DNA of 64,000 nt from the NCBI RefSeq assembly GCF_900114045.1, contig NZ_FORQ01000001.1:930001-994000 (forward strand), given 5' to 3'. The translations under genes and the position numbers were made by a program. A model generated the notes under the pieces. The model worked only from the letters and a program-made list of their open reading frames with translations, did no database searches and had not been told where the DNA came from. The stretch is from Kaistella treverensis. GTDB taxonomy: Bacteria > Bacteroidota > Bacteroidia > Flavobacteriales > Weeksellaceae. This document shows positions 27,078-35,749 of the stretch, piece after piece (the first letter of the stretch is position 1; every line of letters begins with the position of its first letter).

Positions 27078-28355
27078 CTAATATTTATCTTTCCATTTCT
27101 GTTTCAACTGTTCGGCAATTTTATTTTCTGTAGAATTTTTTCCTGGTGTGTAAAAACTGGTGCCTTTCAATTCGTCTGGAAGAAACTCTAAATCCACAAA
27201 ATTTCCCTCGTGCGAATGTGCATAATCGTAATTTTTACCGTAATTCAAATCTTTCATCAGTTTCGTTGGCGCGTTTCGCAGATGCAGTGGAACCGGCAGA
27301 TTTCCGGTTTTCTTAACTTTTGCAATCGCATCATTTATCGCGACATAAGTAGAATTGCTTTTTGGTGAAACTGCCAAATAAACCGCCGTTTCACTCAGAA
27401 TAATTCTTGCTTCAGGATTTCCGATAACATTGATTGCCTGAAAACAATTGTTCGCCATGACCAAAGCGTTTGGATTAGCCAACCCGATATCTTCCGCAGC
27501 TAAAATCACCATTCTTCGGGCAATAAATTTAATATCTTCACCACCGACCAACATCCGCGCGAGCCAGTAAACCGCTCCGTTGGGATCAGATCCGCGCATT
27601 GATTTTATAAAAGCGGAAATAATGTCATAATGCTGCTCGCCATTTTTGTCGTAAAGCGCCATCGTTTCTTGTAAAACCGACAGCACATCTTCGTTTTTTA
27701 TCGATGATTTAGCCGAATTTTTAAACTGATTCAACACATTTTCAACCGCGTTTATAAGTTTCCGCGCATCGCCACCGGAATACTGGATGAAAGCTTCGTA
27801 ATCTTCAATTTCAAAATGTGTCGATTCTTCCTCGTTATATCTTTTCAAAGAAATTCCGATGAGTTCTTCCAGTTTTTCGTAGTCTAAAGCTTTTAAAATA
27901 TAAACCTGCGAGCGCGAAAGCAAGGCAGAAACTACTTCAAAACTAGGATTTTCGGTCGTAGCGCCCATCAAAACCACCCAACCTTTTTCCACCGCGTGCA
28001 AAAGCGAATCCTGCTGCGACTTGTTGAAGCGGTGAATTTCATCGATGAATAAAATAGGCGATTTGCCTGAAAAAAGATTTTGCTTTTTAGCTTCTTCGAT
28101 GATTTCCCTGATGTCTTTTACACCGCTGGAAACCGCAGAAAGTTTGTAAAATTTCCGTCCGGAAGTTTCTGAAATAATTTCTGCTAAAGAAGTTTTTCCG
28201 GTTCCGGGCGGACCCCAGAAAATAAGCGATTTTAAGGTATCATTTTCCAGCATTTTCCGTATCGGGCCGTTTTTTCCGGTCAGGTGATCCTGTCCCAAAA
28301 CCTGATCTAAAGTTTTCGGGCGCAGTTTTTCGGCAAGCGGCGTGTTGGAATCCAA
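27078..28355 (-). CDS. rarA: Replication-associated recombination protein A (AAA+ ATPase)
   Basis: Protein of 425 residues related to MgsA/WRNIP1 that acts at stalled replication forks. Walker A GPPGTGKTS (about 48-56), Walker B ILFIDEIHRFNKSQQD and the C-terminal tetramerisation region with PVPLHLRNAPTKLM identify it. The start must be the TTG at 28355: a TAG stop lies two codons upstream, the first ATG is at codon 35, and the conserved N-terminus PLAEKLRPKTLDQVLGQ would be lost. The leader is about 60 nt from the promoter at 28421-28450, which overlaps that of yidD. Confidence 0.96.
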   Translation of the reverse strand: MDSNTPLAEKLRPKTLDQVLGQDHLTGKNGPIRKMLENDTLKSLIFWGPPGTGKTSLAEIISETSGRKFYKLSAVSSGVKDIREIIEEAKKQNLFSGKSPILFIDEIHRFNKSQQDSLLHAVEKGWVVLMGATTENPSFEVVSALLSRSQVYILKALDYEKLEELIGISLKRYNEEESTHFEIEDYEAFIQYSGGDARKLINAVENVLNQFKNSAKSSIKNEDVLSVLQETMALYDKNGEQHYDIISAFIKSMRGSDPNGAVYWLARMLVGGEDIKFIARRMVILAAEDIGLANPNALVMANNCFQAINVIGNPEARIILSETAVYLAVSPKSNSTYVAINDAIAKVKKTGNLPVPLHLRNAPTKLMKDLNYGKNYDYAHSHEGNFVDLEFLPDELKGTSFYTPGKNSTENKIAEQLKQKWKDKY

Positions 28356-28414
28356 AACCTAAAAATTGAAATGTGAAACTGGGAAATTTGAAAAACAGAA
28401 GTTTCCTCGGAAAC

Positions 28415-28447
28415 TTGGAACAAATTTAAACTATTTAGTTATTTTTG
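28415..28447 (+). promoter_or_regulatory. yidD promoter, close to the start codon
   Basis: TTG at 28415-28417, 22 nt, then TATTTTTG at 28440-28447. The ATG at 28454 is 6 nt beyond, so the transcript should have almost no leader. Confidence 0.68.
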
Positions 28448-28450
28448 CAA
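28421..28450 (-). promoter_or_regulatory. rarA promoter overlapping the yidD promoter
   Basis: On the minus strand TTG (28448-28450), 19 nt, then TAAATTTG (28421-28428). The -33 element starts directly beside the yidD -7 element on the other strand. Confidence 0.72.
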
Positions 28451-28453
28451 CGC

Positions 28454-28693
28454 ATGTTGAATAAAATCATCAATTTTCCTCTTATTTTTCTTATCCGTGT
28501 TTATCAGATGGTGATCTCGCCTCTTCTGCCGAACAGCTGCAGATATACGCCAACATGCTCCTCTTACATGATTGAAGCGCTGCGCATACACGGACCTTTT
28601 AAAGGATTGTGGCTCGGCTCCAAAAGAATCGGCCGCTGCCATCCGTGGGGCGGCGAAGGTTACGATCCTGTTCCGCCAAGAAGCAAAAAATAG
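28454..28693 (+). CDS. yidD: Membrane protein insertion efficiency factor YidD
   Basis: Protein of 79 residues with the family signature [17 protein letters not shown], then the [19 protein letters not shown] segment and the ending GYDPVPP. It is a peripheral inner-membrane protein that assists YidC-dependent insertion. The three conserved Cys are present. The ATG at 28454 is used; the frame is open to a TTG at 28445 that would fall inside the promoter. The gene lies 31 nt upstream of lgt on the same strand. Confidence 0.95.
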   Translation: MLNKIINFPLIFLIRVYQMVISPLLPNSCRYTPTCSSYMIEALRIHGPFKGLWLGSKRIGRCHPWGGEGYDPVPPRSKK

Positions 28694-28724
28694 CCTCTTT
28701 TTACCTTAAAAAAACCAAAATATT

Positions 28725-29594
28725 ATGCTCACATTTTTATACACGACCTGGGATCCTTCCACCGGAATTCATCTGGGACCAATCACACTCCATTATTACA
28801 GTTTGATGTTTATTTTAGCTTTCGGTCTGGGCTATATGCTGATGACGAAAATCTACAAGATTGACGGAGTGAATGTAAAATATGTAGAGCCGCTTTTTAC
28901 GTGGACATTAATTGGAACCATTTTCGGAGCGAGAATCGGACACGTCATTTTTTACCAGCCGGAACTTTTTCAGCAGGATTTCTGGTCTGTATTTCTGCCA
29001 ATCCGCACAAAACCGCAGCTTGAATTTACAGGATTTTCCGGTTTAGCAAGTCACGGCGCAACCATTGCTTTAATTTTCACGACACTTTATTACGCTTATA
29101 AAATCATTCATAAAAATCCGTTTTGGGTGTACGACAGAATCGGGATTCCGGTAGCTTTGGGCGGTGCTTTTGTAAGAATCGGAAATTTCTTTAATTCTGA
29201 AATCATTGGAAAACCGGCGCCGGAAAATTCACCATTCGCAGTTTTGTTTCCACAGCAAAGCTCCGAATATGGCGCAATTGTACCGCGCTATCCTACCCAA
29301 CTTTTCGAAGCGGGCGGTTATTTTCTGCTTTTCATTTTGCTTTGGATTTTATACCGCTACACCAACAAGAAATATCAGCAAGGCTGGTTATTTGGCGTGT
29401 TTTTCATTTTGTTGTGGGCAATTCGGTTTTTTGTGGAATTTCTGAAAGAACCACAAGGCGATGAATTCATCCAGTTTGCTGGTTTGAATACGGGGCAGGT
29501 TTTATCAATACCGTTTATGATTGCCGGTTTTGTCATCATGCTGACGTCTAAAAAGCGAATGATTACTGTAGAAGAAAATTCTAAACCAGATTAA
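28725..29594 (+). CDS. lgt: Prolipoprotein diacylglyceryl transferase
   Basis: Inner-membrane enzyme of 289 residues that transfers diacylglycerol from phosphatidylglycerol to the lipobox Cys of prolipoproteins, including the many lipoproteins in this window. Seven hydrophobic segments are visible. The Lgt signature RIGNFFNSEIIGKP (about 149-162) and the upstream GLASHGATIALI segment with the catalytic-site His are conserved. The C-terminal WAIRFFVEFLKEPQ motif also fits. Probably cotranscribed with yidD; ended by the strong hairpin at 29613. Confidence 0.97.
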   Translation: MLTFLYTTWDPSTGIHLGPITLHYYSLMFILAFGLGYMLMTKIYKIDGVNVKYVEPLFTWTLIGTIFGARIGHVIFYQPELFQQDFWSVFLPIRTKPQLEFTGFSGLASHGATIALIFTTLYYAYKIIHKNPFWVYDRIGIPVALGGAFVRIGNFFNSEIIGKPAPENSPFAVLFPQQSSEYGAIVPRYPTQLFEAGGYFLLFILLWILYRYTNKKYQQGWLFGVFFILLWAIRFFVEFLKEPQGDEFIQFAGLNTGQVLSIPFMIAGFVIMLTSKKRMITVEENSKPD

Positions 29595-29612
29595 ATTTTA
29601 ATTTAAAATATT

Positions 29613-29648
29613 AAAATCCTCTCAGTTTTGCTGAGAGGATTTTTTTTC
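29613..29648. terminator. Bidirectional terminator overlapping the nnr stop codon
   Basis: AAAATCCTCTCAG, TTTTG, CTGAGAGGATTTTTTTT. The last codons and stop (29622) of the minus-strand nnr gene are part of the stem. Confidence 0.92.
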
Positions 29649-31136
29649 TAAATATTTAAAGCAATTTCCAAGTTCATCGATAAGATCGGAAGGCAGCGTG
29701 GCTTCTTTTGAATATTTTTCTGCCGCGAAATCGCCCGCTTTTCCGTGAAGCCAAACACCAAAAATTGCGGCATTTAGCGGTGAATAATTTTGCGCTACCA
29801 GTGCGGTTAAAATCCCGAGAAGCGCGTCACCACTGCCGCCTTTTGCCATGCCGGAATTTCCGGTAAGATTATAAAAAACTTCGCCAGCCGGTGAAATAAT
29901 TTGGGTGTGATGATTTTTTAAAACGATAAAAATACCCAGTTCAGCGGCTTTTTTTTGAGCTAATGTTGTGCGCTCAAATGAATTTTCAGTTTTACCAAAA
30001 AGCCTTTCAAACTCCTTCGGGTGCGGCGTGATAATGGAATTTCTCGGTATAAACTGAAAATTTTCGGCGTTTTTAGCCAGAATATTTAAAGCATCAGCGT
30101 CCACAATAAGCGATTTTGAATAGCTTTTCAGAAAGTTCAAAAGTCCTATATCGGTTGCTTTAGCAGTACCAAGTCCGGGACCAATTCCAATACTGTATTC
30201 ATCATCACTCACAATATTTTCAACTGACTTTTCACCGCCCGAAATAAACATCGCTTCCGGACAAGAAATTTGCAGAATTTCATAACCGCAATTTGGCGCA
30301 AGAATGAAAGTTAAACCTGAACCGGCTTTTAAAGCAGCTTTTGTTGCTAAAACAGCGGCACCAATTTTACCAAAACTTCCGGCTATAAGCAGTGATTTTC
30401 CAAAATTTCCTTTGTGGCTGAAATTTTTCCGTGGTTTATAAATTTGTTGAATTAAATTTTCATCAACTGTATTTTCTAAAGTTGGGTTTTCAAGACAATA
30501 ATCCGGGTTTAAACCGATATCCATAATGTGGATTTCGCCACAAAATGGCGCGCTTTCGGGATGCAACATCGCTTTTTTCAGCACCTGAAAAGTCAAGGTG
30601 TAATCGGCCTGAAAAATTACGGCATTTTCAGCCGAAATTTCTTCAGCAAATAGGCCCGAAGGCAAATCAAGCGCGATTTTGGTTCCAGGCAATTCATTCA
30701 AAAAAGAAATGACTTCCGCGACCGGACCTTGAATAGCACGGTTAATTCCCAAACCAAAAAGCGCATCGATTATAACTGCGCTCTCAGTATTTTTTAGCTG
30801 CTTTAAGGCCGAAAAATCCTGAATTTCAATACCAGAAATTTCTTTGCAGCGCTGGAAATTTATTTCGGCTTCTTCGGTGAATTTTTTCGAGCTGTCGGTG
30901 AAAATTTTGATATTAAATCCGGTTTGGTAAAGCAGCCGCGCGAGCGCAAAACCGTCGCCGGCATTATTTCCGGCGCCACAAAAAATTAGCATTTCTGAAG
31001 TGGTAGAAAACCGGTCGGTGATCCAGTTACAGCAACATTTCGCAGCTTTTTCCATGAGCTGAAGTGCGGAAATATTACCTTTTTTTATCGTAAATTTTTC
31101 CCATTCGTAGATTTCGCGTGCTGAAAAAATATTCAT
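29622..31136 (-). CDS. nnr: Bifunctional NAD(P)H-hydrate repair enzyme (epimerase + dehydratase)
   Basis: Protein of 504 residues that repairs hydrated NAD(P)H. The N-terminal YjeF_N/NnrE epimerase domain (about 1-210) contains IFCGAGNNAGDGFALARLL and DALFGLGINRAIQGPV. The C-terminal ribokinase-like NnrD domain (about 225-500) has SHKGNFGKSLLIAGSFGKIG, then NSIITPHPKEFERLFG and the ADP-dependent dehydratase signature GNSGMAKGGSGDALLGILTA. The final five residues (SSQQN) are encoded inside the shared terminator stem at 29613-29648. It is a single-gene unit. Confidence 0.96.
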   Translation of the reverse strand: MNIFSAREIYEWEKFTIKKGNISALQLMEKAAKCCCNWITDRFSTTSEMLIFCGAGNNAGDGFALARLLYQTGFNIKIFTDSSKKFTEEAEINFQRCKEISGIEIQDFSALKQLKNTESAVIIDALFGLGINRAIQGPVAEVISFLNELPGTKIALDLPSGLFAEEISAENAVIFQADYTLTFQVLKKAMLHPESAPFCGEIHIMDIGLNPDYCLENPTLENTVDENLIQQIYKPRKNFSHKGNFGKSLLIAGSFGKIGAAVLATKAALKAGSGLTFILAPNCGYEILQISCPEAMFISGGEKSVENIVSDDEYSIGIGPGLGTAKATDIGLLNFLKSYSKSLIVDADALNILAKNAENFQFIPRNSIITPHPKEFERLFGKTENSFERTTLAQKKAAELGIFIVLKNHHTQIISPAGEVFYNLTGNSGMAKGGSGDALLGILTALVAQNYSPLNAAIFGVWLHGKAGDFAAEKYSKEATLPSDLIDELGNCFKYLEKKSSQQN

Positions 31137-31208
31137 ATCAGGTAATTTGGATTATAAATTTACAAAATATCCAACTGCTGAAATATCAGCATAATAAATC
31201 AAAAAAAA

Positions 31209-31240
31209 TTGGGGTTATTTAAAGCAAATTTCTAAATTTG
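31209..31240 (+). promoter_or_regulatory. mscL promoter
   Basis: TTG at 31209-31211, 21 nt, TAAATTTG at 31233-31240. The ATG follows at 31270. Confidence 0.7.
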
Positions 31241-31269
31241 ATTAAATTATTAAATTAAAAACTAATATT

Positions 31270-31641
31270 ATGGGAATTGTACAGGAATTTAAAGAATTTG
31301 CATTTAAAGGAAATGTAGTGGATTTGGCTGTTGCCGTTATAATTGGCGGTGCTTTTGGTAAAATTATCACTTCATTTGTAGATGATGTTATCACTCCACT
31401 ATTGCTTAACCCTGCTTTGGAAGCGGCAAACTTGAAAAATATTTCGGAATTGACTTGGAATGGGGTGAAATACGGAAATTTTCTCTCTGCAATCATCAGT
31501 TTCCTAATTATTGCCATGGTATTATTCATGCTGATCAAAGCGGTGAATAAAGTAAACAAACCTGCAGTAGAAGCTCCAGCAGGACCTAGCAATGAAGAAG
31601 TTTTGCTTGCAGAAATCCGCGACCTTTTGAAGAATAAATAA
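31270..31641 (+). CDS. mscL: Large-conductance mechanosensitive channel
   Basis: Protein of 123 residues forming the pentameric inner-membrane channel that opens under extreme membrane tension. The N-terminal MGIVQEFKEFAFKGNVVDLA helix and TM1 with VAVIIGGAFGKIITSFVDDV are highly conserved, followed by the short periplasmic loop, TM2 (about 75-95) and a cytoplasmic helical tail ending ILAEIRDLLKNK-like. The length is normal (120-140). Transcribed alone from its own promoter, with a strong terminator after it. Confidence 0.97.
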   Translation: MGIVQEFKEFAFKGNVVDLAVAVIIGGAFGKIITSFVDDVITPLLLNPALEAANLKNISELTWNGVKYGNFLSAIISFLIIAMVLFMLIKAVNKVNKPAVEAPAGPSNEEVLLAEIRDLLKNK

Positions 31642-31660
31642 CTGTATCATTATAAAAAAC

Positions 31661-31687
31661 TAAACCCGGAATCTTCCGGGTTTTTGT
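31661..31687 (+). terminator. mscL terminator
   Basis: AAACCCGGAA, TC, TTCCGGGTTTTTG, a perfect stem followed by T runs. Confidence 0.88.
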
Positions 31688-31712
31688 TTTTGCTACCTGT
31701 ATTGAATACTAA

Positions 31713-31735
31713 AAAAACACGCCGTAAAGCGTGTT
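31713..31735 (-). terminator. serA terminator
   Basis: On the minus strand AAACACGC, TTTACG, GCGTGTT then a T run, 28 nt after the serA stop. Confidence 0.82.
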
Positions 31736-31762
31736 TCATTATTTGTTAAAACATATTTTTTC

Positions 31763-32722
31763 CTAATATACCTGCAAAATGCTGCAAATCTGTTCAGCCA
31801 GCGACAGTCCAATTCTGTCCTGCGCCTCTACAGTCGAAGCTCCCGTATGCGGAGTAAGGGAGATTTTCGGATGATTTAGAATCTCTTTTGACGGAGTGGG
31901 TTCGTTCATAAAAACATCCAGCCCTGCGAACGCAACTTTACCGGAATTCAATGCTGCAACCAGAGCTTCTTCGTCAATAACTCCACCTCGGGAACAGTTG
32001 ACGATAGCTACGCCTTCTTTCATGAGCGCAAATGCCTCTTCACCAATCATGTAGCCATCTTTTTGCGCGGGAACGTGAAGGGTGATAAAATCAGCATGTT
32101 TTAAAACTCCTTCAAGCGGCTCGGTTTCAATATCAACATTAATGAACTGATTATTGTAAAACTTAACTTTAATACTTGCTCTGCCTACATTACTGTCTGC
32201 CGCGATTACACGCATCCCTAAACCGAGGGCTATTCTTGCCACTTCCTGGCCGATTCTTCCCATTCCGATGATGCCTATGGTTTTACCGCGGAGTTCAATT
32301 CCTTTTTCGTAACATTTTTTGAGTTTCGCGAATTCGGAATCGCCTATTACGGGCATTTTGCGGTTAGAATCCGGCAAAAACCTAGCACCGGAAAACAAAT
32401 GAGCAAATACCAATTCCGCCACAGATTCAGATGATGCTGACGGCGTGTTGATTACGTGAATATTTTTCGATCGTGCATAATCCACATCAATATTATCCAT
32501 TCCTACACCACCACGACCGATAATTTCGATCGACGGACATGCATCGATTAAATCTTTGCGAATCTGTGTCGCGCTTCTTACTAAAACTGTTCTGATATTA
32601 TTTTCGTTGATGTAATCCACTAACAATTCCTGGGGAATCTTAGTAGTAATTACCTCGAAACCCTTTTCGGTTAGGGCATCGATCCCTGATTGGTCTAATC
32701 CGTCGTTTGCTAAAATCTTCAT
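31763..32722 (-). CDS. serA: D-3-phosphoglycerate dehydrogenase (short form)
   Basis: First enzyme of serine biosynthesis, oxidising 3-phosphoglycerate with NAD. The 319 residues hold only the substrate and nucleotide-binding domains, with no ACT regulatory domain, so serine feedback through ACT is not expected. The NAD loop is GKTIGIIGMGRIGQEVA (about 144-160). The catalytic Arg is in NCSRGGVID, the Glu in LDVFMNEPTPS and the His in TPHTGAST. It lies 6 nt after the HAD gene and is probably cotranscribed with it. A neighbouring serC was not found in the window. Confidence 0.95.
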   Translation of the reverse strand: MKILANDGLDQSGIDALTEKGFEVITTKIPQELLVDYINENNIRTVLVRSATQIRKDLIDACPSIEIIGRGGVGMDNIDVDYARSKNIHVINTPSASSESVAELVFAHLFSGARFLPDSNRKMPVIGDSEFAKLKKCYEKGIELRGKTIGIIGMGRIGQEVARIALGLGMRVIAADSNVGRASIKVKFYNNQFINVDIETEPLEGVLKHADFITLHVPAQKDGYMIGEEAFALMKEGVAIVNCSRGGVIDEEALVAALNSGKVAFAGLDVFMNEPTPSKEILNHPKISLTPHTGASTVEAQDRIGLSLAEQICSILQVY

Positions 32723-32728
32723 TCTTCC

Positions 32729-33130
32729 TTAATCATTAAATACTTCAATGGTGACCTGTTTTTCAACCAAATCGGTGAATTTTCCTTTGTATCTTGTTGC
32801 TCTGACCAAATGGTTATCGATCCAGTGATAATTTCCGCCGCGCGGTTTTCCGCACAAAACGCTGTGATATTTAAACCCGTGTTTATCTAACCAGTCGATG
32901 GTAATCTGCTTCAGGTTCTCTGTACGCGATGTAAAAAAGCAGATGATATGCCCCTGGTCGTACCAGCGGTTAATGGTTTCCAGCGCATCCGGATAGGGCT
33001 CGCAATCCACCATTCTTTCCGGCTCTTCATTGGGTACATCATCGGTTATGGTGCCGTCGATATCAATAAGATAGTTCTTGATATCGCCCTTCAACATCGG
33101 GCTTAAATGGTCTTTATATTCTAATTCCAT
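32729..33130 (-). CDS. HAD-superfamily phosphatase-like protein
   Basis: Protein of 133 residues. Motif I is DIDGTITDD (nucleophile Asp and acid Asp), motif II is CFFTSRTENL (Ser/Thr), and a Lys-containing segment (RYKGKFTDL) follows. HWIDN near residues 100-105 may replace the usual motif IV acidic pair. No large cap domain is present, so small or macromolecular substrates are possible. Being 6 nt upstream of serA makes a phosphoserine-type or nearby metabolic role tempting, but the sequence does not show it. The start at 33130 is favoured over an upstream ATG at 33181. Confidence 0.8.
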   Translation of the reverse strand: MELEYKDHLSPMLKGDIKNYLIDIDGTITDDVPNEEPERMVDCEPYPDALETINRWYDQGHIICFFTSRTENLKQITIDWLDKHGFKYHSVLCGKPRGGNYHWIDNHLVRATRYKGKFTDLVEKQVTIEVFND

Positions 33131-33148
33131 CGCTTGAATTTTAAGGAG

Positions 33149-33156
33149 CAAAATTA
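33149..33156 (-). promoter_or_regulatory. -7 element of the HAD-serA operon
   Basis: CAAAATTA on the plus strand reads TAATTTTG on the minus strand, 18 nt upstream of the HAD start. This supports the start at 33130 rather than 33181, which would be upstream of the promoter. Confidence 0.5.
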
Positions 33157-33292
33157 CAAATTTTCGTTGGTTCACAGGCATATAAATCTAAAATTCCGCA
33201 AATGGATGCCATAAAATCTGCCAGAAAACGTAAGATAACATTACTTGTAACCGGTGATTTTTAATGGTTGGGTTATTAAAATTTCACAAAAA

Positions 33293-33324
33293 TTTGAGTA
33301 CCTAATTTTTAAAACTTAAATTTG
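33293..33324 (+). promoter_or_regulatory. idi promoter, close to the start codon
   Basis: TTTG at 33293-33296, 20 nt, TAAATTTG at 33317-33324, an excellent consensus match. The ATG at 33331 is only 6 nt further, so the mRNA should be nearly leaderless. Confidence 0.78.
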
Positions 33325-33330
33325 TGTGAT

Positions 33331-33840
33331 ATGGAAGAACAAGTGGTTTTAGTTTCTGAAAAGGACGAAATTCTAGGCGTCATGAATAAAATGCAGGCAC
33401 ACGAAAACGGAATTTTACACCGTGCTTTTTCGGTTTTTTTGTTTAACGACAAAGGTGAAGTTTTGCTGCAGCGACGCGCTGCGGGAAAATACCATTCGCC
33501 GAACCAGTGGACCAATGCCGTATGTTCGCATCCGCGGGCTGGGGAAAGTTATCTGAATGCTGCACAGCGGCGTTTAAAGGAAGAACTGGGAATTATGGCT
33601 GAATTAACGCCGAAATTCCATTTTATTTATAAAGCGGATGTGGGCGGAAATTTATTCGAACACGAACTCGACCACGTTTTTACCGGAATTTATAACGGTG
33701 AATTTCAGCTGAATGAAGATGAAGTTTCTGAAGTCCGCTATATTTCCATGGAAAAGTTGGATGAAGAAATGAAAGCCAACCCAGAGCATTTTACGGAATG
33801 GTTTAAAATAATTCTTCAGGAATATAAACACCACTTATAA
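33331..33840 (+). CDS. idi: Isopentenyl-diphosphate delta-isomerase, type I
   Basis: Interconverts IPP and DMAPP in isoprenoid synthesis. The 169 residues have a Nudix-related fold. The catalytic Cys is in [13 protein letters not shown] and the catalytic Glu in the [23 protein letters not shown] region. The Nudix-like helix [13 protein letters not shown] follows the Cys by about 15 residues, and [15 protein letters not shown] is the other signature. The ATG at 33331 is chosen over a TTG at 33322 that lies within the -7 element. No terminator was found before the repeat copy B that separates it from gcvT. Confidence 0.95.
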   Translation: MEEQVVLVSEKDEILGVMNKMQAHENGILHRAFSVFLFNDKGEVLLQRRAAGKYHSPNQWTNAVCSHPRAGESYLNAAQRRLKEELGIMAELTPKFHFIYKADVGGNLFEHELDHVFTGIYNGEFQLNEDEVSEVRYISMEKLDEEMKANPEHFTEWFKIILQEYKHHL

Positions 33841-33883
33841 AAAAAGGTTTTTGCCGTTCGGAAAGATGACGGACAGAACTTCC

Positions 33884-33948
33884 AGCCCCGATGGAAGCGG
33901 CATCCTCTGCGGGCGCGACAGCGCCAAAGAGATAAAGCGGACAGCGGG
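33884..33948 (+). repeat. Flavo-1-like hairpin element, copy B
   Basis: AGCCCCGATGGAAGCGGCAT, CCTCTG, a GCGGGCGCGACAGCGCC hairpin loop, CAAAGAGATAAAGCGG and ACAGCGGG. This has the same order of conserved blocks as copy A at 8176. It lies between idi and gcvT in the same orientation as both genes. Confidence 0.65.
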
Positions 33949-34002
33949 TTACAATCTTCAAAAGATGCTAAACTCAGGTTGCTCCTGAAAAAATAAAAAT
34001 AT

Positions 34003-35082
34003 ATGAAAAGAACTCCTTTGTTTGAAAAACATGTTTCTCTGGGCGCGAAAATGGTGCCTTTTGCCGGTTTTGAAATGCCGGTGCAATATACCGGTGTTAC
34101 GCAGGAACATTTTGCGGTACGCGAAAAAGTCGGAATTTTTGATGTGTCGCATATGGGCCAGTTTTTTGTGGAAGGACCAACCGCGAAAGATTTGCTTCAG
34201 TTTGTGGGAACCAATAATGTAGACGCGCTGGAAGACGGGAAAGCGCAATATACCTGCATGCCGAACGGAAATGGCGGAATTGTGGACGATTTGATCGTTT
34301 ACCGCATGAACGCTGAAAAATATTTTGTGGTGGTGAACGCTTCGAATATCAACAAAGACTGGGAGCATATCTCGAAATACAATGAAAAATTCGGGGCAAA
34401 ACTGACGAATGCGTCGGATGAAATGTCTTTGTTGGCAATACAAGGCCCGAAAGCGACTGAAACGCTGCAAAAAATTACAGATATAAACCTTTCGGAAATT
34501 CCGTATTACCATTTTACGGTTGGAAAAATTGCGGGCGTTTCTGATGTCATTATTTCGAATACAGGATACACCGGAAGCGGCGGTTTTGAAATTTATTTCC
34601 AAAATGAAGACGCTGTGAAACTGTGGGAAGCAATTGTGGAAGCGGGTGAAGAATTCGGTTTGTTGCCGTGCGGACTGGCTTCACGTGATACACTAAGACT
34701 TGAAAAAGGTTTTTGCCTGTATGGAAATGACGTTGATGATACCACTTCCCCACTCGAAGCAGGTTTAGGCTGGATCACCAAATTTGATAAGGATTTTGTG
34801 GACAAAGAATATTTTGCGAAACAAAAAGAGGAAGGAATTAAAAGAAAACTCGTAGGTTTTGAAATGCAGGAAAGAGCGATCGCAAGACATGATTATTTAG
34901 TTGTAGATTCCGAAGGAAATGAAATCGGAAAAGTAACTTCCGGAACCATGAGCCCGATGAAAAACATCGGAATTGGTTTGGCGTACGTAGCGACCGGACA
35001 CAATAAAGTTGATTCGGATATTTTCATCCAAATCCGCAATAAAAATGTGCGGGCAAAAGTAGTAAAAACACCGTTTGTCTAA
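34003..35082 (+). CDS. gcvT: Glycine cleavage system T protein (aminomethyltransferase)
   Basis: Transfers the methylene of the H-protein-bound aminomethyl group to tetrahydrofolate, releasing ammonia. The 359 residues include [17 protein letters not shown] (about 45-61), which holds the folate-site Asp, [25 protein letters not shown] and [15 protein letters not shown], all conserved in GcvT. Starts [20 protein letters not shown] as usual. gcvH and gcvP are not in the window. Repeat copy B is immediately upstream and a terminator follows. Confidence 0.97.
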   Translation: MKRTPLFEKHVSLGAKMVPFAGFEMPVQYTGVTQEHFAVREKVGIFDVSHMGQFFVEGPTAKDLLQFVGTNNVDALEDGKAQYTCMPNGNGGIVDDLIVYRMNAEKYFVVVNASNINKDWEHISKYNEKFGAKLTNASDEMSLLAIQGPKATETLQKITDINLSEIPYYHFTVGKIAGVSDVIISNTGYTGSGGFEIYFQNEDAVKLWEAIVEAGEEFGLLPCGLASRDTLRLEKGFCLYGNDVDDTTSPLEAGLGWITKFDKDFVDKEYFAKQKEEGIKRKLVGFEMQERAIARHDYLVVDSEGNEIGKVTSGTMSPMKNIGIGLAYVATGHNKVDSDIFIQIRNKNVRAKVVKTPFV

Positions 35083-35103
35083 AATTTTTCGATTTATAGA
35101 TTA

Positions 35104-35136
35104 AAAAAGCAGGTGATTCGTCAGCTGCTTTTTTTG
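35104..35136 (+). terminator. gcvT terminator
   Basis: AAAAAAGCAG, GTGATTCGTCAG, CTGCTTTTTTT. Confidence 0.75.
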
Positions 35137-35184
35137 TGTGGCATCTTTTTCGCTGTTTTCCCGACAATTAAAAATAATAAAATT

Positions 35185-35631
35185 ATGTCAGCACTTAACA
35201 GAAGTATCGCCGGTTTGGCCGGTTCTTTAGCACTTACAGCAGTTCACCAAATTTTCAAAAAAAACATGGATAATGCACCGGATTTAGACCAGGTCGGTGA
35301 AAAAATGGTGGAAGAATCCATGGACAATCTGGATATTTACGACGCCGATGACGAGAAAGTTTACGCCGCGGCGATGGGTGGGAATATTCTGTCGAACGCC
35401 ATGTTATTTTCAACTTTAGCAACTTCCACAAATACTTCGGAAATCATTGGTAAAACCGTAGGAACCGGGCTTTTAGGTGCAGCCGGAACTATTGGTTTGG
35501 CAGAACACTTTTTAGGAAATAATAAAGCCACAAACACCGACCAGAAAAAGTGGATGACGACTGGTTATTACCTTTTCGGAGCGTTGGTTACGATCGGCGT
35601 TTACAATATGCTGGAAAAGAAAAATCATTAA
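35185..35631 (+). CDS. Hypothetical membrane-associated protein
   Basis: Protein of 148 residues starting MSALNRSIAGLAGSLALTAV, an amphipathic or hydrophobic start. An acidic stretch follows (PDLDQVGEKMVEESMDNLDI). Two more hydrophobic segments are at about 65-100 (glycine- and alanine-rich, GTGLLGAAGTIGLAEHFLG) and 122-142. I do not recognise the family. The ATG at 35185 is chosen because upstream codons (from 35113) overlap the gcvT terminator. It lies 102 nt downstream of gcvT with no clear promoter. Confidence 0.65.
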   Translation: MSALNRSIAGLAGSLALTAVHQIFKKNMDNAPDLDQVGEKMVEESMDNLDIYDADDEKVYAAAMGGNILSNAMLFSTLATSTNTSEIIGKTVGTGLLGAAGTIGLAEHFLGNNKATNTDQKKWMTTGYYLFGALVTIGVYNMLEKKNH

Positions 35632-35636
35632 TTAAA

Positions 35637-35685
35637 CAGCATTTTTTTAATTTTTCGGTAAATGCTGGAAACGGAAATCGTTTCC
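35637..35685. other. Two adjacent hairpins after the membrane protein gene
   Basis: CAGCATTT pairs with AAATGCTG (35637-35667, 15-nt loop). Immediately after it GGAAACG, GAAAT, CGTTTCC is a perfect 7-bp stem (35667-35685). Neither has a strong T run on the plus strand, so their function is unclear. Confidence 0.45.
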
Positions 35686-35749
35686 TATCCGCGTTTTCCG
35701 CTTATAGCGCGCGCCGGTTTTGTGCGTTCTATACATTGGTTGGCAGAAT

